In this document: positions 7,062 through 14,365 of the stretch, in pieces
Layout of the letters: every line of letters begins with the position of its first letter
Position numbering within the stretch: position 1 is the first letter of the stretch
From: Chara braunii
Lineage: Eukaryota > Streptophyta > Charophyceae > Charales > Characeae
Length of the DNA stretch: 27,794 nucleotides
Direction: 5' to 3'
NCBI GenBank assembly: GCA_003427395.1
Contig: BFEA01000370.1
Location: 1,333,847 to 1,361,640, forward strand
Translations under genes and position numbers: made by a program
The notes under the pieces: generated by a model
The model's database searches: none
What the model was told of the DNA's origin: nothing
Seen by the model: the letters and a program-made list of their open reading frames with translations, nothing else

Positions 7062-7490
7062 GCGGCCTAGCTCAGGTGGTTAGGCATCCAAGTGGCATTC
7101 AGGAGGTCGTGCGAGCCCCATGACCACCTGCGGCGCACTTAGTGCCAACCAGCTGTGATCATAGCCCTGATCGGTACTACCTAGTGGGCTCTATGACCAA
7201 AACGAGTGTGAGTGTGAGTTTGAGCGTGAGGGCGTTGTGTGTGGTGTGTGGGAGAGTGTTGGCCATAGCCAGTATTAGCCACTGCTGCATTGCTGCTACC
7301 CGATTAGGGGTGGGGAAAGTAGATGGCAGGCGCAGCTACTGGCAAAATGCTCGGTCTTTGTATTAGCCTGAGTCGCCCCAACGGGCAGCCCCACCCTACT
7401 CCCTGACCAGTGACCACCGCCGAGTAGGGCGGGGGGCAACATGCAGAGGTAGCTATGCTTGCAGATGTCCCCTGTATAGGCTTAGGAGGA
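7062..7490 (+). mobile_element. tRNA-derived SINE-like element
   Basis: The head has a good A box (TAGCTCAGGTGG, 7068-7079) and a recognisable B box region (GGTCGTGCGAGCCCC, 7104-7118), spaced as in tRNA genes, but the cloverleaf is broken. The body holds a GTGAGT-rich stretch (7207-7260) and a GTAGGGCGGGG segment. The end is uncertain; a GGA repeat at 7486-7500 and 137-bp tandem repeats follow. It differs in sequence from the SINE family at 8971, so it is a second SINE type. The 74-codon frame inside is not credible. Confidence 0.5.
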
Positions 7491-7500
7491 GGAGGAGGAG

Positions 7501-7880
7501 GTAGATAGTCAAAGGCGAAATTGAGAGAAGAATATAGCTTAGTTATTAAAAAAAACAGAAAAACAAAGAAAGGGAAAGAAAAGGAAAGAAAGAAAAAAAA
7601 AAAAGAAGTGGGATCCCGTGGGACATGGCCCAGGTAGGTAGAAAATCAAAGGTGAAATTGAGAGAAGAATATAGCTTAGTTATTAAAAAAAACAGAAAAA
7701 CAAAGAAAGGGAAAGAAAAGGAAAGAAAGAAAAAAAAAAAAGAAGTGGGATCCCGTGGGACATGGCCCAGGTAGGTAGAAAATCAAAGGTGAAATTGAGA
7801 GAAGAATATAGCTTAGTTGAAAAAAGAAAAAAAGAAAAAAAGGAAGCGGAATCATGTGGGACATGGCCCCGGTAGCTAGC
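7501..7880. repeat. 137-bp tandem repeat, three copies
   Basis: Units start at 7501, 7638 and 7775 with GTAGAAAATCAAAGGTGAAA or a close variant. Each carries an A-rich centre and a GGATCCCGTGGGACATGGCC end. Units one and two are nearly identical; the third has a shorter A-rich part and diverged end. The long minus-strand Phe/Leu-rich frames across it are translations of the A-rich centres. Confidence 0.9.
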
Positions 7881-8013
7881 TTGAGTGGAGGTCCAAGCGT
7901 GTGCGGTCAATCAGTCTCAATCGAAAATGATTGATTCCCCATCCTGCGACAATTCTCATGCCAGATCAGACCGGAATACAGTCTGTATTCTGGAAAAGCG
8001 AAGAACGTGGTTG

Positions 8014-8086
8014 CACGCCAGGCAGGGGTCGAACCTGCGACTTTCCGCTTAGGAAACGGACGCTCTATCCACTGAGCTACAGGCGC
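8014..8086 (-). tRNA. tRNA-Arg (anticodon CCT)
   Basis: Read on the minus strand, 73 bases fold as a full cloverleaf: acceptor GCGCCTG, D arm GCTC-AGTGGATA-GAGC, anticodon arm TCCGT-TTCCTAA-GCGGA with anticodon CCT, and T arm GCAGG-TTCGACC-CCTGC with a fully paired stem. The sixth acceptor pair is T-T, which I recall also in the plant gene. The internal A box (TAGCTCAGTGG) and B box (GGTTCGACCCC) are intact, and a T4 stop lies 16 bases downstream (7994-7997, complement). It charges arginine for AGG codons. It differs from the 12610 copy at one base. From 8087 to 8443 there is only a CCT-rich run (8140-8180) and no gene. Confidence 0.95.
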
Positions 8087-8443
8087 TCACGTTTCGTGAA
8101 TGTGTGTGGAATAGTTTTAAAGTAAGCTGACGGTTCCCCCGCCCCCGCCTCCGCCTCCCTCCCTCCCTCCCTCCCTCCTTTTTCTTATTTCTTTCTTTCG
8201 ACACGAAAGGTCGTCGTTCTGCTATGCCTTTGATTGGCAATCTACGATTTTTATTTTTATTTGTTTTCTTAAACAACCTATGATCTGCATGGAGATCAGT
8301 TTCCCATTTGATTGCTGTCACAAATTTGGACCAATCCGAGGCTGTATGCAATAATAAAGTTATTTCGTAAAAAAAAAGAAAAGAACAAGGATCAATTTGA
8401 AAGAGAGATAACAGGGAGCAGCATTGATCACTTCCTTTACCAG

Positions 8444-8544
8444 GGGCCAAGTCCCACTTACGCTGATATATGATTTCTGGTCGTTGATCTTCCAAATTCT
8501 GCGGTCAGAAATCGATCATTCGGGTATTAAGTGGGACTTGGCCC
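8444..8544 (-). mobile_element. Family C MITE with CAG target duplication
   Basis: This is the same family as 3728-3823 in the opposite direction. Termini are GGGCCAAGTCCCACTTACGC and, inverted, GGGCCAAGTCCCACTTAATA. CAG flanks both ends (8441-8443 and 8545-8547). Length is 101 bases. Confidence 0.85.
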
Positions 8545-8569
8545 CAGGATAGAACTTGACTGGCTGATT

Positions 8570-8810
8570 TGGACAAAGATATTTGACAGAATTAGTAAAG
8601 CTATTTTGAAAAAGCATATCTATAGTATATAATTGCACAGACAAAGACATTTGACAGAATTAGTAAAGCTATTTTGAAAAAGCATATCTATAGTATATAA
8701 TTGCTATATATTATTGAATTTCTGAAATATTTATCCTATTTAGTAAAGCTATTTTGAAAAAGTATATCTATAGTATATATTGAATTCCTGAAATATTCAT
8801 CCTATGATTC
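8570..8810. repeat. AT-rich tandem repeats, three units
   Basis: TTAGTAAAGCTATTTTGAAA followed by AAGCATATCTATAGTATATA starts at 8592, 8660 and 8740. Units one and two are nearly identical over about 65 bases; TGAATTTCTGAAATATTTAT is also repeated (8714 and about 8780). No gene. Confidence 0.9.
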
Positions 8811-8970
8811 CCATCTCTGTTCTTTTTTTCTCCCTTGTAATCTGTGTTCGACCAGGAATTATTGAGATAGGGTAGATACTTATAGTCTAACCACTGCGCC
8901 CCCAAACTATCGGTCATTGTGAGGACATTGAGAAGTAAGTGATAAGTTAAACGAGAAGTAACACAACACC

Positions 8971-9115
8971 AACGTTCCTAGCTCAGTTGGTACACCCAAT
9001 GAATTGTTGAAACACAGTCGAGTTTGAATCCATCTGCAATCAGATGAACAGAATTACTGGGGCCGGTCCGCTCAATGATGATATCTAAAGGCCGGCACCT
9101 TTTCAAGAAAAAGAC
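8971..9115 (+). mobile_element. tRNA-derived SINE (family S), best head
   Basis: The head has A box TAGCTCAGTTGG (8979-8990) and B box GAGTTTGAATCC (9020-9031) at tRNA spacing. The body shared with other copies includes TACACCCAATGAATTGTTGA, TGCAATCAGATGAACAGAAT and CTCAATGATGATATC, and the end is GCCGGCACCTTTTCAAG plus an A-rich tail. Other copies start near 11841, 13303 and 13684. RNA polymerase III transcription is expected from the boxes. Confidence 0.8.
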
Positions 9116-9180
9116 GGGAAAAATGAAAAAAAGAAGGCCCAACAGAGGGCCTCGCTCTGGTAGTCACCACATGCACAAAA

Positions 9181-9282
9181 TACATCCGTAAAAATTGGAG
9201 CGATACAGAGTATATTATCATGCCCCCTGCGCCAGAGTATATTAGCATGCCCCCTGCGCCAAAAAAAAAAAACAAAAAAAAA
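9181..9282 (+). pseudogene. U6 snRNA retrocopy with internal duplication
   Basis: TACATCCGTAAAAATTGGAG, then CGATACAGAG, is U6. The piece CAGAGTATATTATCATGCCC-CCTGCGC (from 9206) is repeated almost exactly from 9234 (CAGAGTATATTAGCATGCCC), giving a tandem doubling of the U6 centre. It ends in an A-tail with one C (9262-9282). It lies about 65 bases after a SINE tail. From 9283 to 9660 there is a T-rich run at 9540-9560 and no gene. Confidence 0.85.
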
Positions 9283-9771
9283 CGGCGGTTTATGTTCCCA
9301 ACTTCCCATGTTCCAACGGAGAATTCAGTCTATTTTGCACATTTGTTTAGAAGTGGAGCGAGGCCAAAATACTTTAGAACATCCATTTAATTAACTGGGC
9401 TGACCATACCTTTTCCATACCGTATCCATAGATTATCTCACGGTGGAAATTGAAGATGGCCTCGTGCTGTCGGACGCTGTCTATTATGGTCAGTCATGGA
9501 CTCATGGCTGTCAGGGTATAACACTAATATAGCGCCATCTTTTTTTTTCTTTTTTTTTTTAAGGTATATTACTATATTGACCAACGTAAAAGGTCTGACG
9601 AAGGGCGAGGGCTGTCTATAGTGAGGGGATAGCACAGCTATCTCTATGACAGAGTGACGATCTGTGTATGATGTATGATGATCGGTATAATTCTGAAAAT
9701 AGACCTAATTTGATGGTGCAAATGTGTCCTGATTCAGGCTCATCCTATGGTGTGGGGTGTTCGGGCTTATA

Positions 9772-9981
9772 TCAGGAAGCAATCATTCGCGCAGTACTGC
9801 GGGCTGGAGCAGACTGCCCTGTAGGGCTGTTGAAATGTGTGAGAACCGTGTCCGAGTGCACCTGGACGTCTTCGCCGTCGAGGTGCAGAGCATGCAGATA
9901 ACCGTCTGAAGACCATTCATGGGCATTCTTGAGAGGGACATTGGGATTTTCGACGAAACACTGTATCTTGTCTATGTTCAT
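9772..9981 (-). CDS. Possible small ORF or exon, 69 aa
   Basis: The minus-strand frame starts at ATG 9981 and encodes 69 residues, opening MNIDKIQCFVENPNVPLKNA, with a mixed, soluble-looking composition (HALHLDGEDVQVHSDT in the middle). It overlaps a less protein-like frame on the other strand. No membrane segment or known motif is seen and no neighbour supports it. It may be an exon, a decayed gene or chance. Confidence 0.2.
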   Translation of the reverse strand: MNIDKIQCFVENPNVPLKNAHEWSSDGYLHALHLDGEDVQVHSDTVLTHFNSPTGQSAPARSTARMIAS

Positions 9982-10179
9982 TTATTATTGTCTCCTTTTC
10001 TTTTATTATAGAAAAGCTACCAATACCCCATAGTCGGATCTTTTTCAATTATGAGCATAAATTAAATTTATGAAAATCGACTTCAAATTCTGAACGGAGG
10101 AATTCAGGGGCCAGGTACACCTTACTGGAGGGCCGAGGTCCCGCTTGATTGAGTCCCACCCTCGAGAGAAAAGTCGTTG

Positions 10180-10182
<3 letters not shown>

Positions 10183-10214
<32 letters not shown>

Positions 10215-10228
10215 CACTGTGTGTGTGA
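10183..10228. repeat. GT microsatellite
   Basis: About 15 GT units, an interruption (GACACT), then more GT. It abuts the left end of the TIR element at 10230. Confidence 0.9.
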
Positions 10229-10229
10229 A

Positions 10230-10703
10230 CTTTGAAAGGGGATAATCAGTAGTAAGCGCCCACGCCAAAACCTTTCCGGTTCTGGGTGCCTGAAACTCGG
10301 CCGTTTGGTATTACCGGCCCACCCAACGACTTCCATGTGGGGTACTACAGGCCCACGCGTGGCTCCAAGGGCCCTACCGGATCATGAATCTGCCGCATAA
10401 CAGAGCCAGATTCATTTTGATGTAAAAGAGGCCGAGGGTGGTACCGCTGAAGTATCGAATGAGGCCCACGTACGGGATTTTGAAAAAGAAGGGCCCTACC
10501 GGTTCATGAATCTGGTGCGAAAACAGCATCAAATTCTTGAACCGGTAAAAACAGGCCCAGGAAGATGTGGCCAGGGTGCGAAGGCGCCTTTCACCCAGGC
10601 TGAAGACGGTTTGGGCCGGTAGTACCGAACGGCCGAGTTTCGGGCGCCCAAAACCGGAAAGGTTTTGGCGCGGGCTCGTTCTACCGATTATCCCCTTTGA
10701 AAG
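10230..10703. mobile_element. Non-autonomous DNA element with ~93-bp TIRs
   Basis: The left arm begins CTTTGAAAGGGGATAATC and runs to TACCGGCCCA (about 10230-10321). The right arm (10612-10703) is its reverse complement with scattered changes, ending GATTATCCCCTTTGAAAG. Between them two smaller foldbacks start with the same string: GGGCCCTACCGGATCATGAA (10368 on) and GGGCCCTACCGGTTCATGAA (10492 on); the second closes with TTCTTGAACCGGTAAAAACA near 10532-10551. No transposase is encoded. The 151-codon minus frame across it only reads the repeats. A target duplication is not clear, partly because the left flank is a GT repeat. Confidence 0.75.
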
Positions 10704-10898
10704 AGTCTCATTTGTCATGCCACAGGCAGGTGTAACGAATGCCCAACTTGAACTATGAAAGCAATCCCTCCTCAGTGATTGGTCAGACCTCTTTTCCTGT
10801 GGTGTCCCCTGTGCTGTAGATAATTTCAACAGCTCGCTGGATGGACACTTTCTTGAATTTCAGATGCATTCTAAAGTTAAACGAAGAGATTACTGAAG

Positions 10899-10934
10899 TA
10901 CTAACTGAACCCTTTTTCTCTATATGTCGGCTTC

Positions 10935-10975
<41 letters not shown>

Positions 10976-10983
10976 TACTGCAG
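10899..10983 (+). promoter_or_regulatory. Branch point, CT tract and 3' splice site
   Basis: TACTAAC (10899-10905) is the textbook branch-point sequence. A CT microsatellite (10939-10971) serves as the polypyrimidine tract, and TACTGCAG ends at 10983. The branch A lies about 79 bases from the AG, longer than usual; microsatellite expansion inside the tract would explain it. This marks the start of the 10984 exon. Confidence 0.7.
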
Positions 10984-11732
10984 CGAAAGAAAATTGGATC
11001 CGACGGAAAAGGAGGACGCGGCTGAGAGTTCGAGCTCGGATTCCAGCTCGGAGTCTGATTCGGATTCTGATGATGAGAAGGAAGGAGACACTTCTTCCAA
11101 GGATTATGGCAATGGCATATCTGTTCCCGAGGGAAAGCAGGAGGAGAAGGAGGAAGTAATGGTGGATCGTCGACCACCCAATGATACACACGAAGCATCA
11201 TGTGCACAACCTGCCGAAAACGGAGTTGCTTCAGCACCCGCTGCCAGTCATGTAACCGCAGCAACGGTTTCCGTTCCAGGAACAGTTTCTGTTCCTGGCT
11301 CAAAGAAAATGGCAGCTGCTGCTGATGATGATTCTGTTCCTGGATTACTAGTGGATGGGGATGGGACTCGTCATGCCGCCGCCAATCAGCATCCGACGTC
11401 TGCTCCGGTCGCTGTCACCAGTGCTAAGAATTGTAATGAATCCTCCGAGAACACCACTGTGGTATCGGGGTCCAACTTGAAGGAGGAGGAGAAAGTAGTG
11501 CCTCTGCAGAATGCTGTCCAGGTGCAAAGTCAAGAACCAACGACACACGTGAGCTCCTTGGCGTCTGAACCTGCTCCTGGAACGAATGCGAACAGGATTC
11601 CAAGTGCTGGACCAGCGGATGGACCAGAGGCTGCACCAGCGGCTCCTTCTGGTCCTGGTTCACGGAATCACGCAGAGAATGAAGGGAACTGTGTGTTGGG
11701 ATCCTTGAGCGCCCTGCTTTGTGAGACAGAAG
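10984..11732 (+). CDS. Disordered acidic protein gene, internal exon a
   Basis: The exon begins after TGCAG|C at 10984 with two bases owed by an upstream exon not found here. It ends at GAAG|GTCAGT (donor at 11733), leaving one base, which fits the next exon. It encodes about 249 residues. KLDPTEKEDAAE opens it, then a Ser/Asp/Glu tract (about 11019-11099, SSSSDSSSESDSDSDDEK) of the casein-kinase-2 substrate type seen in nucleolar and chromatin proteins. The rest is rich in Ala, Pro, Ser, Val and Glu with two SVPGT/SVPGS units. No folded domain is seen, so it is likely disordered. The ATG at 10841 lies in the intron and is not the start. Confidence 0.6.
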
Positions 11733-11767
11733 GTCAGTTGGAACTTCTCTGAGTAATTTAAATGGAA

Positions 11768-11770
<3 letters not shown>

Positions 11771-11826
<56 letters not shown>

Positions 11827-11841
11827 ACACACACACACACA
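11771..11841. repeat. CT then AC microsatellites
   Basis: About 26 CT units (11771-11822) are followed by a short AC run (11825-11841), 38 bases into the intron after the exon ending at 11732. Confidence 0.95.
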
Positions 11842-11998
11842 GAGTTGGTACACCCTTGAACTGTTGAAGTGCAGACCTAAGTTCGAACTCCAGTGGAAGC
11901 ATACGAGTGAAGGATTACAATTGTGGATTGCCTAGGGCTAGTCAGTTCGATAATCATATTTCAGGCCATCGCCCTTCATTAAAAAAAAAAAAAAGAAA
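11841..11998 (+). mobile_element. SINE family S, A-tailed copy
   Basis: It starts within the head at AGTTGGTACACCCTTGAACT, keeps a B box (AAGTTCGAACTCC, near 11878-11890) and family S body and end (GGCCATCGCCCTTCATT), and closes with about 14 A then GAAA. It lacks the first 20 bases of the head. U2 sequence starts five bases later. It lies in the intron between the exons at 10984 and 14187. Confidence 0.75.
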
Positions 11999-12002
11999 CG
12001 GA

Positions 12003-12064
12003 TTTTCTCGGCCTTTTGGCTAGGTAAGTTCAAGTGTAATATTTGATAGTTTAATATCTGATCC
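12003..12064 (+). pseudogene. U2 snRNA 5' fragment
   Basis: TTTCTCGGCCTTTTGGCTA is the U2 5' stem-loop I region, followed by CAAGTGTAATATTTGATAG and TTTAATATCTGAT. About 60 bases of U2 are recognisable. The branch-site recognition string GTAGTA reads GTAATA, there is a small insertion (GGTAAGTT) after GGCTA, and the Sm site and 3' domain are absent, so it is not functional. It directly follows a SINE tail. Confidence 0.85.
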
Positions 12065-12499
12065 ATGGTCCGTCGGGGAGGGACAGTGTAGCGTTCTGCT
12101 GTTTTCCTTTTTGTTCCGTCAGGGAGGGACCGTCGCGGTGCTTGATCATCTTTGCATTTATATATGAACACAGTGAAGTTGGAAATTGATGATCCTGGAG
12201 TTCGAACTCAGGTCTAGAAGTTATGAGTTAGATGTTGAAAGTGAAGTTGAGGTTGAAGTTGGAGTGGAGCAAGGGGTCCAGGTTACATCGGCGTTATGTG
12301 TGCAGTGGGCTAGCACGAAACTGGTCATGATGACAGCCAGGTTCATGCTGTGTGTGCACAAATATCGAGTTGATGACTACATCCGGCCAAGGGTTTAATT
12401 GGAGGAGGCTCAGTTCGAAGAAGAAACCAAAAACTCAAACCGAAAAGTGGTAGCATTCAGGAAAAAAGTTCAAAAAACACACTGTCACATCCAAGTTGC
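12065..12499. other. Intronic sequence, short duplication only
   Basis: GTCCGTCGGGGAGGGAC (12068 on) recurs as TTCCGTCAGGGAGGGACCGT (12114 on). Beyond that, a GAAGTTGAGGTTGAAGTTGG stretch (12243-12262) and no gene or known RNA are visible. Confidence 0.4.
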
Positions 12500-12534
12500 A
12501 CTTCCGGCAGGGGTCGAGCCTGCGACATTCCTTG
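12500..12534 (-). pseudogene. tRNA 3'-half fragment
   Basis: CCGGCAGGGGTCGAGCCTGC, then GACATTCC, is the reverse complement of a T arm like that of the tRNA-Arg genes (compare GGCAGGGGTCGAACCTGCGA at 8021-8040). The acceptor and anticodon parts are missing. It points away from the intact tRNA 80 bases downstream. Confidence 0.6.
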
Positions 12535-12609
12535 CATGTCATTGAATAGTTTCCCACTACGTATAACAAAAAGCACTATATAAAACCAAGTCGTGGCGTT
12601 CTGTCATGA

Positions 12610-12682
12610 GCGCCTGTAGCTCAGTGGATAGAGCGTCCGTTTCCTAAGCGGAAAGTCGCGGGTTCGACCCCTGCCTGGCGTG
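12610..12682 (+). tRNA. tRNA-Arg (anticodon CCT), intron-nested
   Basis: It folds as a 73-base cloverleaf identical to the 8014-8086 gene except for one base in the T stem (GCGGG here against GCAGG), which makes a G-T pair with CCTGC. Anticodon loop TTCCTAA gives CCT, reading AGG. A and B boxes are intact and T5 (12694-12698) lies 11 bases downstream, a good RNA polymerase III stop. It sits in the intron between the exons at 10984 and 14187, in the same direction as the host gene. Confidence 0.95.
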
Positions 12683-12693
12683 CATCCTTCATA

Positions 12694-12698
12694 TTTTT
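12694..12698 (+). terminator. RNA polymerase III T5 stop for tRNA-Arg
   Basis: T5 lies 11 bases after the discriminator base of the tRNA gene and is followed by C and then T4. This is normal placement for a nuclear tRNA gene. Confidence 0.75.
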
Positions 12699-12713
12699 CT
12701 TTTCAATGCCTCC

Positions 12714-13140
12714 CTGCAATCTCTCTGCGGTCTCTTTGTGGTTTCCTTTTTCCTTCGAAATTCGTTCACTCCCCACCCGCGCGGTTCGGGATGAAGCCAC
12801 CGGTGGGGTGCTTTTGCAGCGATAGCTTGAACCTGGAAGCGAAAATGGCCAGGTTCGTGCCATCCTGCAATCTCTCTAAGGTCTCTTTGTGGTTTCCTTT
12901 TTCCTACCCACCCGCCCTGTTCGAGACGAAGCCACGGGTGGGGTGTTTGTGCGACGATAGCTTGAACCTGGAAGCCAAAATGGCCAGGTTCGTACCATGT
13001 TGCAATTTTTCTGTGGTCTTGCAATTCGTCCACTTACCCATCCCGGGCCATCCGCTCTATTCGGGACGAAGCCACCGGTGGGGTGTTCGTGCAACGATAG
13101 CTCGAACCTGGAGAGCAAAATGACCAGGTTCGTGCCATGT
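12714..13140. repeat. ~140-bp tandem repeat, three copies
   Basis: Units begin with CTGCAATCTCTCT or a variant at 12714, 12864 and about 12999. Each contains GAAGCCACCGGTGGGGTG, GATAGCTTGAACCTGGAA and AAAATGGCCAGGTTCGTGCC. In units one and three CCACCGGTGG is a perfect palindrome; unit two has CCACGGGTGG. The frame stays open on both strands across units (147 and 114 codons), because unit lengths of 150 and about 135 are multiples of three, but the proteins resemble nothing known to me. Confidence 0.85.
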
Positions 13141-13302
13141 TTCCGCAAGTATAGCGCAGGTGCTTCTACATCATCCTCGATACTGGAAGCTCCCACGCCG
13201 ACCTCCCCAAAACACTCCCAGCAGAGCCTGTGTCTGGATCAGACTCGTGTACGACCCACTTACCTGTCGAAGGGCCTTTCTCCGCTATCTAACTTAAAAG
13301 GG

Positions 13303-13578
13303 CCTCTCTCCACTCATGAACTGTTGAAATACAGACCCGAGTTCAGTTGGAAGTTGGAACATCCATGAACTGTTGAAATACCAACTGAACACGGGTGCAG
13401 AGGGTCCGAGTTCAGTTGGTACACCCATGAACTGTTGAAGTACAGACCCAAGTTCGGAGCCAGATGCAATCAGATGAACAGAATAAAAAGTAATTGTGAA
13501 TTACTACTTGAGGCAGGTCAGTTCAATGGTGATATACCAAGGTTGTTGCCATTTTTTTTTCTTTAATTAAAAAAAAAA
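13303..13578 (+). mobile_element. SINE family S with repeated head
   Basis: CATGAACTGTTGAAATACAG occurs at about 13315, 13366 and 13428 (with small changes), giving two head fragments before a fuller copy from 13411 (TTCAGTTGGTACACCCATGA). That copy has the family S body (GATGCAATCAGATGAACAGA) and end (GGTGATATACCAAGG) and an A/T-rich tail to 13578. Confidence 0.75.
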
Positions 13579-13602
13579 GAAAGTTAGAAACCCAACTAGC
13601 CC

Positions 13603-13838
13603 ATCCTTCGGGACATCCGCTAAAATTGGAATGATACGGAGAATGAAGATTAGCATGGCCCCTGCGCAAGGATGACACGCATACTGGTACACCCATGAAC
13701 TGTCAAAATGCAGACCTGAGTTTGAATTCCACTGCAATCATATGAGAGTGAAAACAACTCTGAATTTACCTGGGGCCTGTCAGTTCAAAGGTGATATCTC
13801 AAGGCCGTCGCCTTTTCAAACCAAAAAAAAATAAAAAA
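13603..13838 (+). mobile_element. U6-SINE chimeric retroposon
   Basis: U6 (13603-13682) reads CCTTCGGGACATCCGCTAAA, ATTGGAATGATACGGAG, AAGATTAGCATGGCCCCTGC and GCAAGGATGACACGCA, then joins at 13683-13685 to SINE family S starting at CTGGTACACCCATGAACTG. The SINE runs through GGTGATATCTCAAGG and GCCGTCGCCTTTTCAAA into an A-tail (13823-13838). The order 5'-U6/3'-SINE with one shared tail is what template switching during LINE-driven reverse transcription produces, as known for human U6/L1 chimeras. No certain target duplication was found. Confidence 0.8.
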
Positions 13839-14186
13839 GCAAGCTTGCATTTCAGGTTAATGCTTGTTCATCTCCATTGGTAACGAACTAATTATGCGAA
13901 AACAAAGACTCTGAGGGGAAGAAAAAAAAAGCGTGTTTCGCTGCGCAGTGCTTACATGTATGGAATGGATTTTTCGTCTTCATTCAAGTTCATTGTGTTC
14001 GGCCAATTCAACTTACGACATCTTACATTTATTTTCGGAGTTGCTTTTTTTTTTCCCCTCGTTTTTTCCCTTAATTCAATGCCACTAGGAGAAGCTCGTT
14101 GGAGACTGAAAAGTGGAAGATTCTGAAGCGTACAACTCACAAAGGACATGTCTGTACATTTGAATGAAAATGTTCACTTTTCGCAG

Positions 14187-14365
14187 GAGGTCTGGGAAGT
14201 GGCAATCAGGACAGAGATGATGGTAATGGACTCGGAGTGAAGGCGGGGACAGAAGAGGAAAATGGCTCTGTCATCGACGGCGTAAGACAAAGCACAAGTG
14301 TCAGCGATAGCGCTGGTCTCAACAATGTTGTGCTGTCTATCATCCACAAGTTCGCTGAAGAAAAG
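14187..14365 (+). CDS. Disordered acidic protein gene, internal exon b
   Basis: The acceptor TTTTCGCAG ends at 14186, and AAAAG|GTAAGC gives the donor at 14366. With one base carried from exon a, the frame is open for all 60 codons and ends in phase 0. It encodes Gly-rich acidic sequence (QDRDDGNGLGVKAGTEEENG) and then a more ordered-looking segment, LNNVVLSIIHKFAEEK, just before the donor. Agreement of intron phase on both sides is the best evidence that the exons belong together. The family is unknown. Confidence 0.6.

Noticed and set aside
10374-10829. 151-codon minus-strand frame
   Set aside because: It runs across the 10230-10703 inverted-repeat element and into unique DNA; the sequence follows the palindromes and has no known motif.
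10841-10983. Start of the disordered-protein gene at ATG 10841
   Set aside because: TACTAAC, the CT tract and the TGCAG acceptor show that this part is intron; the Ser/Leu run would be the microsatellite translated.
12621-12863. Minus-strand frame reading ARQAGVEPATFRLGNG
   Set aside because: This is the complement of the tRNA-Arg gene and tandem repeat, a common false protein.
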